From assembly GCA_009664345.1 (NCBI GenBank), contig CP043547.1, forward strand, positions 2,818,709-2,882,708: a stretch of DNA of 64,000 nt, written 5' to 3'. Numbering within the stretch: the first letter of the stretch is position 1; each line of letters opens with the position of its first letter. This stretch comes from Planctomycetales bacterium 10988. GTDB lineage: Bacteria > Planctomycetota > Planctomycetia > Pirellulales > Pb10988. This document shows positions 51,608-61,265 of this stretch, one piece after another. Position numbers and translations under genes: made by a program. The notes below the pieces were generated by a model. It was not told where the DNA came from, searched no databases, and saw only the letters and a program-made list of their open reading frames with translations.

Positions 51608-51776
51608 AGCTATCCTCTCGGCGACTGCGAAGGCATACATTGACGATTCGCATTCGTTTGACATTTGATTATTTTTATGACTCGGAAAGTCCCCTAATAT
51701 CGTATGGGATCTTGGCCAAGGCGAAAACTATGTGTCTCAGAATCGATAGGTTTTCAAGAGATGGAAAGGAAGCTCG

Positions 51777-52550
51777 TTGGACGATCAACTAGAAATCGAT
51801 CGATTGCGAAGACACGATTTTATCCGCACCCTCTGGTTTGAAGAAACGGTCGGCTCGACCAATACGGAGCTGCGGGAGCGAATCGGCCGGGATCGTTGGC
51901 ACCCTCCTATTTTGATGCTTACTGAAAAGCAAACTGCTGGAAGAGGCCGGGGCAATCACCGATGGTGGGCCGGTCCGGGGAGTTTGGCCTTTAGTGTCTT
52001 GATCAATGGCTCTCAGTGGAACTGGCCGGAGGGTCGGCAACTTCCGATTTCTCTAGCCGTCGGAGTCGCCATGGTGGAAGCGATACAATCTTTCTTGCCA
52101 AATCTTCCTGTTGGACTGCATTGGCCCAATGATCTTTATATAGAAGGCCAAAAGATCGGGGGGATTTTGATTGAGGGACTTCCCAAAAACCGTTGGATTT
52201 TAGGGATCGGGGTAAATATTAACAATTCGCAACAATGGGCACCACTTGAACTTAGGAACCGCCTGACTTCTCTGATCGATCTGAAGGGGAAGAAGATCGA
52301 CCGCACCGAAATCCTTGAAAAAGCCTTGGATGGCTTGGCGGAAATCCTCCCTGGCCTGTCCTCTCTTTCATCGAATTGGTCAGAGAAATTTGATCTTTAC
52401 TGTTCGCAAAAAGGCGAAATGTTGCAGGTGTTTCAAGGAGAAAAGATCATCCGAGGGATTTGTGAGGGGATTGCCGCAGACGGGGGGTTGCGATTAATGA
52501 CGGAACATGGCCAACAAACCGTTTATACGGGAAGCCTACGATCCGACTGA
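51777..52550 (+). CDS. birA: Biotin--[acetyl-CoA-carboxylase] ligase
   Basis: A 257-residue biotin protein ligase without the DNA-binding HTH domain of E. coli BirA. Motifs: TVGSTNTELRERI, the biotin loop GRGNHRWWAGPGSLAFSVLI, LHWPNDLYIEGQKIGGILIEG with the catalytic lysine strand, and GVNINNSQQW. The start is a TTG at 51777, supported by AAAGGAAG five bases upstream; an ATG at 51761 is in another frame. The C-terminal SH3-like domain is present (GEMLQVFQGEKIIRGICEGI). It activates biotin with ATP and attaches it to carboxylases. No carboxylase gene is near. Confidence 0.92.
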   Translation: MDDQLEIDRLRRHDFIRTLWFEETVGSTNTELRERIGRDRWHPPILMLTEKQTAGRGRGNHRWWAGPGSLAFSVLINGSQWNWPEGRQLPISLAVGVAMVEAIQSFLPNLPVGLHWPNDLYIEGQKIGGILIEGLPKNRWILGIGVNINNSQQWAPLELRNRLTSLIDLKGKKIDRTEILEKALDGLAEILPGLSSLSSNWSEKFDLYCSQKGEMLQVFQGEKIIRGICEGIAADGGLRLMTEHGQQTVYTGSLRSD

Positions 52551-52581
52551 AGTCCTTATAAAATCAACATTTAGAACAAAT

Positions 52582-53535
52582 CTATTTCGGGACGAGCTTT
52601 CCTTCAATTTGATGAGAACTCTCCCATTGGGAGGCAAGCCCGGCAATTGAGCGGTATTTTTGCATCGGGGCCCATTTTCCAGGAAGAACAAAATCGAGGC
52701 TCTCTACCTGAAACGGCCAAGGATCAACATGAAAGGCAGCCTTCCAAGGGTCTTTCGTTGAGATCGGTGTGAACGTAACTTCTTTCCCTGCTGGAGGTTC
52801 GAACGTTTCTGGCTCATCTCGCTCACGCATACAAAGCCAAAGGCTCAGCCAATCATAAAAGCGAAGCTGTTGCAACCCGATCCACAATCTGTCCCCTGCT
52901 CCCTTCTGAACGGACTCCTGAGCAAAGGCGATTTGCCGCCAGAGTTGCTCTTTTAAAAACCCTACCATTTGGCTCGCGACCGCCATATCGTGAGCAGTGC
53001 CATTTGTCAGGTTGCTCGGCAATGCCCCGGCAAATTCTAAGAGCCATTCACGCTGGGCCTGCAAGCTGATTTTGACGGAATTGACCGCTTTCCGTTGTTG
53101 CAGTAAAAGACGTTGCGTCGAGGGCGACCACAAATTCTCAACCAGAGTTGCCAACCAAGGGGTTTTAACAAAACGCTCGGAATTTGCCAGGAGCCAGCAA
53201 AAATGAGCACTGACGACATAGCCGGCAATGGGGTGAAACGTGGCGGAGATTTCAATCGAATGCCGCCAGATAATCAACATCGAAGTTAGTGGGACTTCGG
53301 TGAAATCATACGGTGCCCCCGATTCAACACAAATCCCGGGAACCCGGTCCCACTCGTGCCAGCCATCATCATGATGGGTGATCGCTTGGAGAATATGAGG
53401 GAATTCTTCCCATCGCCCTGGAGAAGCCGGCTTCCAGGCAGTTGCCAATTTGCCTGACAATTCGGCATGGTCTGACTGACAAATGAGGAACCACCCTGGC
53501 CGATTTGGGGCCACAGAAAGATCGCGCCGTATCAT
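52582..53535 (-). CDS. DUF3891 family protein
   Basis: A 317-residue soluble protein matching the DUF3891 pattern: GWFLICQSDHAELSGKLATAW at residues 14-34, ITHHDDGWHEWDRVPGI with its conserved H-H-D-x-G-W near residue 54, and SIEISATFHPIAGYVVSAHFCWLL. The histidines and aspartates suggest an HD-like metal site, but the family has no assigned reaction. Stands between birA (convergent, 31 bases) and an exported protein gene on the same strand. Confidence 0.8.
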   Translation of the reverse strand: MIRRDLSVAPNRPGWFLICQSDHAELSGKLATAWKPASPGRWEEFPHILQAITHHDDGWHEWDRVPGICVESGAPYDFTEVPLTSMLIIWRHSIEISATFHPIAGYVVSAHFCWLLANSERFVKTPWLATLVENLWSPSTQRLLLQQRKAVNSVKISLQAQREWLLEFAGALPSNLTNGTAHDMAVASQMVGFLKEQLWRQIAFAQESVQKGAGDRLWIGLQQLRFYDWLSLWLCMRERDEPETFEPPAGKEVTFTPISTKDPWKAAFHVDPWPFQVESLDFVLPGKWAPMQKYRSIAGLASQWESSHQIEGKLVPK

Positions 53536-53707
53536 TAAAACCCCAAATTTACGTCAGGTTGAGAACTTTTTACAAAAAGAGAAGGAGATGAGGAAACAAT
53601 TATTTTACGCTTTGTCCTGATTTAGGACGAGGAGGAAAATATTCTTTTCTCGAAATTGTGAAACGGTTCACAACATGAGACAGTCTTTCATTCGTCTCAA
53701 TTTGAGA

Positions 53708-55189
53708 TTACTTCGACATTTTATCCGTCTGCTTTTGGGCCGATTCGGGGCGATCTTCTTCGGCTTCAGCAGGCGTTGGAGCATTCTCTTCATCTGGAAT
53801 CGCTTCGAGATAACGGAAGCTGCTGACAATTTCGTAATCGATTGATTTTAAAGATTCGACGAGGGCTTCTTCGGTCGTAAAGGTAAACACCGCTTGGCGT
53901 TCGTTCACATTGACCAAATAGTAAATCCAGCGAATCGGGAGGTTCGAAGCTGTTCCGGCAACCTCCAGCCGCAAGATATTATAATCGACCTCGTGGGGAA
54001 CTTGCCCAGCATCGATGAACTTTTCGAACTGATCACCAAGTACCTGTTGGACTTGCTTTTGGAAGTTTTTCATCGTCGGCTCAGGGGCATCCTCCCCTAC
54101 CTTGGCCGCACGAATATTACATTGAGCCATCAAATCGCCTCGACGAACCAACCGCAAAACGACATTTTGACTGTCATTCTCCAGCAGATACCAGTCGCGG
54201 GGATGGAAGAAAAAGTACTGCCCTGGTTGCTCATAGACAAGCATCGTCACAGCGGGATGCGGATCGGTTTGAACGCCTTCCAGCCGTTTGTCGTTGAGGT
54301 AATCGCTTTTATCAATAGGGCTTAGGGCGATTCGTAAGCGAGCAACCACTTCCAAACCCGGAGCGACATGGCCGATAGAACGCTTTTCCCGAATGACAAG
54401 ACCGAAGTGTTTGATACGCTTGGATTTAAGATCGAAATGGCACTTGGATTCGATTTCCATTTCTGTCGCCACCCCGCCGATGGCCGCATCGATGACTCCT
54501 TGGGAATCGACGATCGCTTCGCTCTCTGATACTTCTGTCAAAGTGCTTTTCACATCGCTTTGGCTAACCGCATCTAGACTCAACACAGCCCCCCAGGAAT
54601 CTGCGGGAGCTTGCCACGAATCGCCAATTTTTTGGGATTCTTCTGGAAGTAAAGTGTAGAGGGCCATAGTGTTACAAGGAACTTCCAATAGGTCTAATTC
54701 GTCACGTGTCAAAGGGCCTTGGGGACTGAACAAGACCGGCTTTCCCTCCACGGAACGGTCGGAAACGATCAAGCGGCGATCTTCCCGCAAGAATGGAATC
54801 ACTCGGCCTGTGCCGACTTTGATCGTCGCATCCGGGTCTTGATAGTATCGAATCGTTCGCTGCCCGCCGACTTGATGGGGGTCTCCCAATTGCCATTGTT
54901 CTTCATAGTTCAGATTCGCCACCACGCTCATATCGATGGGATCAATAGAACGATTCTTCATATCCGCGAGTTTCAGCTTTCCCCCAACCTCCAACATCAA
55001 TTTGACTCGGGTGGTCTCCTGAGGTTGGATCGAGACTTGAAAAGAATAGCTCTCCTCAGACGCAACTTCTTTTTCTTGTTCACTTTGTGCTTGCAAGGAG
55101 CTACTTAGGAAGAGAGCCGAAATTCCGACGATGACAGCCAACGATCGCAGAGGGGCCAAAGGGAAAGCGATAAAACTCGAAAAGCTCAC
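53708..55189 (-). CDS. Exported hypothetical protein
   Basis: About 493 residues. The GTG at 55189 is preferred over the ATG at 55222 because AAGGAGG stands eight bases before it. It gives a signal peptide (IAFPLAPLRSLAVIVGISALFLSSSLQA). The body is beta-rich (VKLMLEVGGKLKLADM, RTIRYYQDPDATIKVGTGRVIPFL, ...) with a later domain GQYFFFHPRDWYLLENDSQNVVLRL and WIYYLVNVNERQAVFTFTTEE, ending in an acidic proline/glutamate-rich tail. I do not recognise a family. It lies on the minus strand opposite the sigma factor that follows at 56212. Confidence 0.7.
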   Translation of the reverse strand: MSFSSFIAFPLAPLRSLAVIVGISALFLSSSLQAQSEQEKEVASEESYSFQVSIQPQETTRVKLMLEVGGKLKLADMKNRSIDPIDMSVVANLNYEEQWQLGDPHQVGGQRTIRYYQDPDATIKVGTGRVIPFLREDRRLIVSDRSVEGKPVLFSPQGPLTRDELDLLEVPCNTMALYTLLPEESQKIGDSWQAPADSWGAVLSLDAVSQSDVKSTLTEVSESEAIVDSQGVIDAAIGGVATEMEIESKCHFDLKSKRIKHFGLVIREKRSIGHVAPGLEVVARLRIALSPIDKSDYLNDKRLEGVQTDPHPAVTMLVYEQPGQYFFFHPRDWYLLENDSQNVVLRLVRRGDLMAQCNIRAAKVGEDAPEPTMKNFQKQVQQVLGDQFEKFIDAGQVPHEVDYNILRLEVAGTASNLPIRWIYYLVNVNERQAVFTFTTEEALVESLKSIDYEIVSSFRYLEAIPDEENAPTPAEAEEDRPESAQKQTDKMSK

Positions 55190-56211
55190 AAGAATATCCT
55201 CCTTGGGGGTGGCAATTTCCATTCGGAATTCGTTTTTGAAGTCTAGGGACTATTGAAAGGCTCGCACAATGACCATGATGCCTTTCTAGGGTTGAAAAAG
55301 TCCAAAGAAAGGCGATTCATTCGCTCAGAGTGCGTTGATTTTTTCTCAGTGCTAAAGTGTAGCAAAGTTGTCACAAAGGGGCGACGCCGGATTTTTGGGA
55401 TTTAAGGCGAGCAATTGTCCCAAAATGAGAAAAGATCGGCAAAGAATCTTATTGATAGCGCTATCGAAGTGACTTCATTGAGGAATAGTATACAAATTTA
55501 CACTTTTCCTTCTTGACTTCCGACTTGTTTTCGACGATAACTAAAGTACAACCCGAACCTTTTCCCGACGATTTTTCACTTACAAAAGGATACTTGGCAA
55601 GGTTTTTGCAATGATCTGGTAGTTAACGACGAGTGACGAACAGCGAGCACTTTTTTCTCTATGAGTCTGTTAGGATGCACAGCAAGTCCTTGAGAGCTCA
55701 AGTATCTTGCCCTGGTTTCTCAACCATCAAAAACGACTTGCCTAGGGAATTAGCACGCTGCATCAGAAAAAGGCACTCATCGCTTTCTACCTTATCTCCA
55801 TCACATTTTTTCTTCATTTTTTGTTCTTTTTTCTATCTTTTGTTCAAGTTGTTGTCTGATTCCGAGAATTTTCTGGAGAAAGGCGAACTTTTGACAATCC
55901 AAAGTCCACTTTTAAACGTAGACAAAAGTGAGGCATTGCCTCCTTACGTGAAAAGCTATGCCGTGTGGTTTTGTAAATCTTGATGAACTCTCACCGGGAT
56001 GACGTGACAAGGAGCCATAAACTGGCTCCCTACAGAACGATGCGACAAGCACCCGTCTTGTCTGGGATTAGACAAGGCAGAGGATGGCGGGCAGGAATTG
56101 GGAGCCCATCACAACCATCCAACCATATAGACGACGAAAGCGAGCAACGCGACTTCGGTCGCAAGGATGGATTGCCCTCTTTCGCCGCGTAAGCTGAAGA
56201 GAGGATTTGCG
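55190..56211. other. 1 kb intergenic region with palindrome and leader hairpins
   Basis: Divergent control region between the exported protein and the sigma factor. It holds a perfect palindrome GATAGCGCTATC (55454-55465), and two hairpins near the sigma factor: GGAGCC/GGCTCC (56011-56029) and CTTGTCT/AGACAAG (56057-56076). The 55633-55983 open frame has no resemblance and is rejected. Confidence 0.5.
55454..55465. promoter_or_regulatory. Perfect 12-base palindrome, possible operator
   Basis: GATAGCGCTATC, extended by near-symmetric TT..AA flanks, in the divergent promoter region. A regulator site is possible but unproven. Confidence 0.3.
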
Positions 56212-57876
56212 ATGCACGCCGATTACCATAGCCAGATTTTGCGGCAATTGCGTGATCAGCAGGTACGTTACGCTCCTCGTGAAAAAAAACTCGAGCAAGC
56301 TAGCCGAGCAGAAAAACTTCTGCATGAAATAGAACCGACTCGTACCTACCCTTACGAACTGCTGTGCGAAAAGATTACCGAATTCCGACCCGATTCGAAT
56401 CCGGGGATGACCGTGCGTGGTGAGGATGCTCAACACGATTTGCGGTTGTTTGTGGAAGATGTCACCGACTCCGCCGACTTGGAAAGTGATGCCGTAGGCC
56501 AAAACGTCTTTACTGTCGAAGACTTAAGTAAAATGTTCAATGTCTCGACAAAGACGATTTCTCGCTGGCGTCAACAAGGCTTAGTCAGTTGGCGACTCGT
56601 GTTTGATGGCCGGAAGCGAGTGGGCTTTTTGCAAAGTTCGGTTGATCGCTTTGTTGCCGGCAATAAAGACCGCGTTCAACGAGGACGCCGGTTTAGCCAA
56701 CTCAATGAAGAAGAAAAAGAAGAAATCTTTTACCGTGCCCGACGATTGGCCCAAGCTGGCGGTTGCCCCGCCGAGATCACCAAGCGTTTGGCCAAACGTA
56801 TGAATCGAAGTATTGAAACCATTCGTTATACTTTGAAACAATTCGACCAACAGAATCCTGAAGTGGCCATCTTCCCTCATAAAACTGGGCCGCTGACGGA
56901 TGAACGAAAAGCCTACATTTACCAACAATATCGTCGGAAGGTCTCTGTCGATGATTTAGCCCGGCAGTATTGCCGAACAAAAACGAGTATTTATCGCATC
57001 GTCAATGAAATGCGAGCGAAGGACCTTTTCCAACTTCCTTTGGATTACATTCCAAGTGAAGATTTTGAAAATTCGGAGCTTGAAGAAACGATCCTCGGCC
57101 CCCTTCCCGTCAATGAAGGAACCCCACGTAAAGCGAAACGTCCCAGTGGTTTACCGCCGTATTTGGCTAGCTTGTATGAGATTCCGCTCTTGACGAGAGA
57201 GCAAGAAGTTCACCTTTTCCGGAAGATGAATTTCTTGAAATATCGAGCCAGCCAAGCCCGTGAAAAGCTCAATCCACAACGTCCAAAACGGGCCTTGATG
57301 GATCAAATCGAAGCCGATTACCGCGGGGCGGTCGCCGTCAAGAACAAGATCATTCGTTCCAATTTACGCTTGGTGGTTTCGATCGCCAAACGCCATGTTG
57401 GCAACAATGACAATTTCTTCGAATTGGTGAGTGATGGAAATATGTCGTTGATTCGTGCTGCGGAAAAATTTGATTACACCCGCGGCAATAAGTTCAGCAC
57501 GTATGGAACTTGGGCGATTATGAAAAACTTCGCTCGGAGCATTCCGGATGAACAGAAGCAACGCACCCGTTTCCGCACCAGTAACGAGGAAATGTTCGAT
57601 AGCACGGTCGATACCCGAAGCGATCAACTCGAATTGGAAGCGGCTCAAAATCGCCGTGAACACGAGGTGAATCGCATCCTCGGCGTCCTCGATGAACGCG
57701 AGCAAAAGATCATCATCAGCCGTTTTGGACTGAATCATGATCAAGAACCGCTCACGCTCAAAGAAGTCGGCCAACAGATGGGGGTCACCAAAGAACGTGT
57801 CCGTCAAATCGAAGCGCGGGCTCTCAACAAGCTGCGAAAAGCGGCTCAACACGAAAAGATTGAACTTCCCGGCTAA
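56212..57876 (+). CDS. Sigma-70 family RNA polymerase sigma factor with N-terminal HTH domains
   Basis: 554 residues from the ATG at 56212 (GAGAGGATTTGCG upstream; the frame is open to 56167). Residues 99-150 form a MerR/excisionase-like HTH (FTVEDLSKMFNVSTKTISRWRQQGL). Two more helical segments of HTH type lie at 165-210 and 230-270. Region 1.2-like LPPYLASLYEIPLLTREQE is at 314-332. Region 2 follows with NLRLVVSIAKRHVG, the core-binding and -10 element at 384-450 (DGNMSLIRAAEKFDYTRGNKFSTYGTWAIMKNFARSI), and region 4 at 485-545 (EREQKIIISRFGL, KEVGQQMGVTKERVRQIEARALNKLR). Region 3 is minimal. The conserved -35 and -10 contacts fit a group 1/2-type factor. It precedes the ribosomal-protein block and ends in a good terminator. 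Confidence 0.88.
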   Translation: MHADYHSQILRQLRDQQVRYAPREKKLEQASRAEKLLHEIEPTRTYPYELLCEKITEFRPDSNPGMTVRGEDAQHDLRLFVEDVTDSADLESDAVGQNVFTVEDLSKMFNVSTKTISRWRQQGLVSWRLVFDGRKRVGFLQSSVDRFVAGNKDRVQRGRRFSQLNEEEKEEIFYRARRLAQAGGCPAEITKRLAKRMNRSIETIRYTLKQFDQQNPEVAIFPHKTGPLTDERKAYIYQQYRRKVSVDDLARQYCRTKTSIYRIVNEMRAKDLFQLPLDYIPSEDFENSELEETILGPLPVNEGTPRKAKRPSGLPPYLASLYEIPLLTREQEVHLFRKMNFLKYRASQAREKLNPQRPKRALMDQIEADYRGAVAVKNKIIRSNLRLVVSIAKRHVGNNDNFFELVSDGNMSLIRAAEKFDYTRGNKFSTYGTWAIMKNFARSIPDEQKQRTRFRTSNEEMFDSTVDTRSDQLELEAAQNRREHEVNRILGVLDEREQKIIISRFGLNHDQEPLTLKEVGQQMGVTKERVRQIEARALNKLRKAAQHEKIELPG

Positions 57877-57922
57877 GTCCGGTTGCATTTCTGCGATAAC
57901 TTAGTACATTCGTTCTCTTACT

Positions 57923-57965
57923 CCCCAGGTTTGATTGATCTTCAAGCCTGGGGATTTCTTTTTTT
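57923..57965 (+). terminator. Terminator of the sigma factor gene
   Basis: CCCCAGGTTTGA pairs with TCAAGCCTGGGG (one G-T pair), then ATTTCTTTTTTT ending near 57965. Confidence 0.9.
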
Positions 57966-58076
57966 GAAAGATCGAAACTTGCCCTAAAAAGCGAGTCCCC
58001 ATGCGAACCTCTTTGCGAGGAAGCCTCTCTTTTCTAGAGAAATCCAGGGGAAACCAACTTTCAAACAAAGATGATC

Positions 58077-58104
58077 TTGCAGCCTGGCAAAGCTTTGTTA
58101 TATT
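58077..58104 (+). promoter_or_regulatory. Promoter upstream of the tRNA-tuf block
   Basis: TTGCAG at 58077-58082, 16-base spacer, TATATT at 58099-58104, about 28 bases before the first tRNA. A further TTGCAG followed 17 bases later by TTAAAT lies between the first and second tRNA genes. Confidence 0.5.
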
Positions 58105-58132
58105 TATGGATTCTCTGAGTTTTCAAGCTTAG

Positions 58133-58205
58133 GCTAGTGTAGCTCAATTGGCAGAGCAGCTGATTTGTAATCAGCAGGTTATGGGTTCAAGTCCCTTCAC
58201 TAGCT
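58133..58205 (+). tRNA. trnT: tRNA-Thr (TGT)
   Basis: 73 bases. Acceptor GCTAGTG/CACTAGC, anticodon loop TTTGTAA with TGT, stem GCTGA/TCAGC, T-arm TTCAAGT. No CCA encoded. Confidence 0.93.
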
Positions 58206-58482
58206 CTGACCGAACCTTCCAAACCTTTGGAAGACACGTGGGATTCCCTCAAAGTACGTCGTGATCAAGCTGTTACTTTTGGGGATCTAGGCAAATTTTA
58301 TCAGCCCCAACTTCAGTCACGTTAAGAAGAAGCGATAAATTTAACGGTTTTTCTTAAAAAAGGGCTTGGAGTGCGGTTGCAGAAATGGCCTAGAATGCTT
58401 TAAATACGTGAACCATCTGAAGGGCGTAGTTTTCGTTCTTTGCGGTTCCTAACAGCGTGAGTTGTTAGCGGCGACATAATTA

Positions 58483-58564
58483 GGGGGGTTACCCGAGCGG
58501 TCAAAGGGGCCAGACTGTAAATCTGGTGGCACAGCCTTCACAGGTTCGAATCCTGTACCCCCCA
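58483..58564 (+). tRNA. trnY: tRNA-Tyr (GTA)
   Basis: 82 bases with the long variable arm of type II tRNAs. Acceptor GGGGGGT/ACCCCCC, anticodon loop CTGTAAA with GTA. First of two 58.4-58.7 kb tRNA genes after tRNA-Thr. Confidence 0.93.
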
Positions 58565-58628
58565 CTGGCGAACTTTTTCGCCTTGCGACCTGTCTGAGCC
58601 ATCAACCGTTCAGACATCCACAACATGA

Positions 58629-58699
58629 GCGGGTGTAGCTCAATGGTAGAGCCATAGCCTTCCAAGCTAAAGACGAGGGTTCGATTCCCTTCACCCGCT
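58629..58699 (+). tRNA. trnG: tRNA-Gly (TCC)
   Basis: 71 bases. Acceptor GCGGGTG/CACCCGC, D-arm GCTC/GAGC, anticodon loop CTTCCAA with TCC. The first anticodon-stem pair is A-A, a mismatch, while the other four pair. Confidence 0.9.
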
Positions 58700-58923
58700 C
58701 CTGCCTACTTCCTTGCAGGTTTACTCCTGTAAACTTCGCCGGGAAGCGTGAAGCCTTACCGTCAAGCTTTCCGGTCGTCCTAGGTTTCCGGGAATCGGGA
58801 AGGTGATCAGGTGAGAGGTTTCTTGAGAATGACTCAAGAAGAAATGCTTCTCGTTTGTGACCTTTCTTTTGAATACAACTTGTTCAGGAGAAAAACTGCA
58901 ACGATAAGCGACAACAAAGATAA

Positions 58924-58996
<73 letters not shown>

Positions 58997-59086
58997 CTTT
59001 CGCCTTAGGTACTCAACATCGTGTTTTTTCCGTCCTAGGGCTTCGAAAGTGTTACTAATGAATAGGCAACTGAGGTAGGAGCGAGA

Positions 59087-60286
59087 ATGGCCAAGGCATC
59101 TTTCGAGCGTACAAAACCGCACTTAAATGTCGGAACAATCGGTCACATTGACCATGGGAAAACGACTCTGACCGGGGCCCTCTTGGCCGTTCAAGGCGCC
59201 AAGGGATTGGCTGAGTTTAAGTCGTATGCGGATATCGCCAAAGGGGGTACCGTTCGTGACCAAACCAAAACGGTTACGATTCACGTCTCCCACGTCGAAT
59301 ATTCGACCGAAAACCGTCACTATGCCCACATTGACTGCCCGGGTCACGCGGACTTTATCAAAAACATGATCACCGGGGCTGCCCAAATGGATGGAGCGAT
59401 TTTGGTCGTCTCCGCCGCGGATGGCCCGATGCCGCAAACCCGTGAGCATATCCTCTTGGCTCGCCAAGTGGGTGTCCCTTACATCGTCGTCTTCATGAAC
59501 AAAGTCGACTTGGTCGATGATGAAGAACTTCTGGAACTCGTTGAAATGGAATTGCGTGAACTGCTTTCCGATCACGGTTTCCCCGGCGACGATCTCCCGA
59601 TCATTCGTGGTTCGGCCAAGGGAGCTTACGATGCACCTAGTGATCCGGAAGCCCGCAAATGCATCGAAGAACTTCTGGATAACGTCGACTCTTATGTCGC
59701 TGAACCAGAACGTGAAATCGACAAGCCCTTCCTGATGGCCATCGAAGACGTCTTCTCGATTGAAGGTCGTGGAACGGTCGCCACTGGTCGTGTCGAACGC
59801 GGTCGAATCCGTGTCGGGGAAGAAGTCGAGATCATTGGGTTCACCGATGCCGCCCGTAAAACGGTCTGCACCGGGGTTGAAATGTTCAACAAAAGTCTCG
59901 ATGAAGGCATCGCCGGCGACAACGTAGGTTGTCTCCTTCGTGGTGTCCGTCGTGATGACATCGAACGCGGTCAAGTTTTGGCCAAACCCGGTAGCATCAC
60001 CCCGCATACCGAATTCGAAGCCGAAGTTTATGTCTTGGCCAAAGACGAAGGTGGCCGACATACTCCGTTCTTCAGCGGCTATCGTCCTCAATTCTATTTC
60101 CGTACGACCGACGTCACCGGAAATGCTTCCTTGATGGATGGTGCCGAAATGTGCATGCCTGGTGATAACGCCAAGCTGAAAGTCGAACTGATCAGCCCGA
60201 TCGCCATGGATGAAGGGGTTCGCTTCGCCATCCGTGAAGGTGGGAAAACGGTCGGTTCCGGCGTTGTTACCAAAATCTTGAAATAA
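59087..60286 (+). CDS. tuf: Translation elongation factor Tu
   Basis: 399 residues. G1 [10 protein letters not shown]3 DCPGHAD, G4 NKVD and G5 S-A-K in GSAKGAY are all present. Domain 2 begins near [20 protein letters not shown], and domain 3 carries [27 protein letters not shown]. It delivers aminoacyl-tRNA to the ribosome A site with GTP. Gene order tRNA-Thr, Tyr, Gly, Thr, tuf is the bacterial thrU-tufB arrangement. A hairpin terminator follows directly. Confidence 0.97.
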   Translation: MAKASFERTKPHLNVGTIGHIDHGKTTLTGALLAVQGAKGLAEFKSYADIAKGGTVRDQTKTVTIHVSHVEYSTENRHYAHIDCPGHADFIKNMITGAAQMDGAILVVSAADGPMPQTREHILLARQVGVPYIVVFMNKVDLVDDEELLELVEMELRELLSDHGFPGDDLPIIRGSAKGAYDAPSDPEARKCIEELLDNVDSYVAEPEREIDKPFLMAIEDVFSIEGRGTVATGRVERGRIRVGEEVEIIGFTDAARKTVCTGVEMFNKSLDEGIAGDNVGCLLRGVRRDDIERGQVLAKPGSITPHTEFEAEVYVLAKDEGGRHTPFFSGYRPQFYFRTTDVTGNASLMDGAEMCMPGDNAKLKVELISPIAMDEGVRFAIREGGKTVGSGVVTKILK

Positions 60287-60307
60287 CGTCGCAACATAAA
60301 CTTAAAG

Positions 60308-60353
60308 CAAGAAAGCGGGAAAACGACTCTTCGTCCAACGCTTTCTTGTTTTT
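60308..60353 (+). terminator. Terminator after tuf
   Basis: CAAGAAAGCG pairs with CGCTTTCTTG across a 21-base loop, then TTTTTC. Confidence 0.8.
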
Positions 60354-60365
60354 CATAATCCGAAT

Positions 60366-60438
60366 AGGGGCGTAGCTCAATTGGCAGAGCGCTGGTCTCC
60401 AAAACCAGAGGTTGAGAGTTCGATTCCCTCCGCCCCTG
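60366..60438 (+). tRNA. trnW: tRNA-Trp (CCA)
   Basis: 73 bases. Acceptor AGGGGCG/CGCCCCT, anticodon loop CTCCAAA with CCA, stem CTGGT/ACCAG. Placed between tuf and secE as in many bacteria. Confidence 0.94.
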
Positions 60439-60452
60439 CCAGTCATGATCCG

Positions 60453-60495
60453 ACGAGAGACCCTCTTTTTTTAGGGTCTCTCGGCGGTTTTTTTT
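60453..60495 (+). terminator. Terminator after tRNA-Trp
   Basis: GAGAGACCCT pairs with AGGGTCTCTC around a T-rich loop, then GGCGG and a nine-base T-run. Confidence 0.85.
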
Positions 60496-60722
60496 CTTCA
60501 AGTGGTTGAACAAAGAGATTCAATCGGTTATCTTGCGTGCTTACCTTTTTTCGACTTGGTCTGTCCCCTTTGCTATTTTAGGGAAAAAGCCTAAGCAACC
60601 TAAGGAAAAAAGGACCTCGCAACCCAGATGGGGTCTCGTTTTGAATGTCGTAGATTCTCCTTGGATCAAGGCGAATCCGTTTACCGAAGTTCCTGGTTTC
60701 CTGGGTAGCAAGGATTGATGCC

Positions 60723-61157
60723 ATGGCGAAACAAAAAGCTATGACCTCCGGAAGTTTCGTTCGCGAACTTTTCACGGCCGATATTTATAAACGAAGCCAA
60801 GGGCGGATCGTTCGCCAAGTAACTGCGGTTGCTCTGTGGGTCACTGCACTGCTCGGATGCTATCAGCTTTATTTGAACCTCGTCGGGATCGAAGCTTGGC
60901 AACGCTATCTCATCAGTGGTGGGTTGCTGGCCGTTTCTACCTGGGTCATCTTTCGCGTCGTTTGCTATCCGAAATTCGCCGACTTCCTCATCGCCACCGA
61001 AGCCGAAATGAACAAGGTTTCTTGGCCCAGTCGCGCGGAATTGATTCGAGGTTCCGTTGTCGTGTTGGTCACGGTCTTCCTGTTGGCCGCGGTTTTGTTC
61101 CTTTATGATTTATTCTGGAACTGGCTGCTTACCCTCCTCGGGGTCTTGGCGAAATAA
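60723..61157 (+). CDS. secE: Preprotein translocase subunit SecE
   Basis: 144 residues, longer than the minimal 60-70 residue SecE. Three hydrophobic stretches: ALWVTALLGCYQLYLNLVG, YLISGGLLAVSTWVIFRVV and the C-terminal RGSVVVLVTVFLLAAVLFLYDLFWNWLL. The amphipathic SecE core EAEMNKVSWPSRAELIRGS is at residues 94-112, with the W-P-S/T motif. Precedes nusG as in most bacteria. The 60.5-60.7 kb open frame upstream is rejected as a gene. Confidence 0.93.
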   Translation: MAKQKAMTSGSFVRELFTADIYKRSQGRIVRQVTAVALWVTALLGCYQLYLNLVGIEAWQRYLISGGLLAVSTWVIFRVVCYPKFADFLIATEAEMNKVSWPSRAELIRGSVVVLVTVFLLAAVLFLYDLFWNWLLTLLGVLAK

Positions 61158-61265
61158 CAAGCCAAAGAGCAACAATCTCTTCCTTGCGACCCATCGCAAT
61201 TGGAGATTGCTCCTTCCTTTGAAGCCCCTCTCGTTGGAATTCGTTTGTTGTAGAAGGTCGTCGTC

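Noticed and set aside
55633-55983. A 116-codon frame in the 1 kb region before the sigma factor
   Set aside because: No ribosome-binding site, no homology, no compositional support; the stretch fits an intergenic region.
60506-60718. A 70-codon frame between tRNA-Trp and secE, the usual place of rpmG
   Set aside because: The sequence does not resemble L33 (no conserved cysteines or KY motif), so rpmG is not here.
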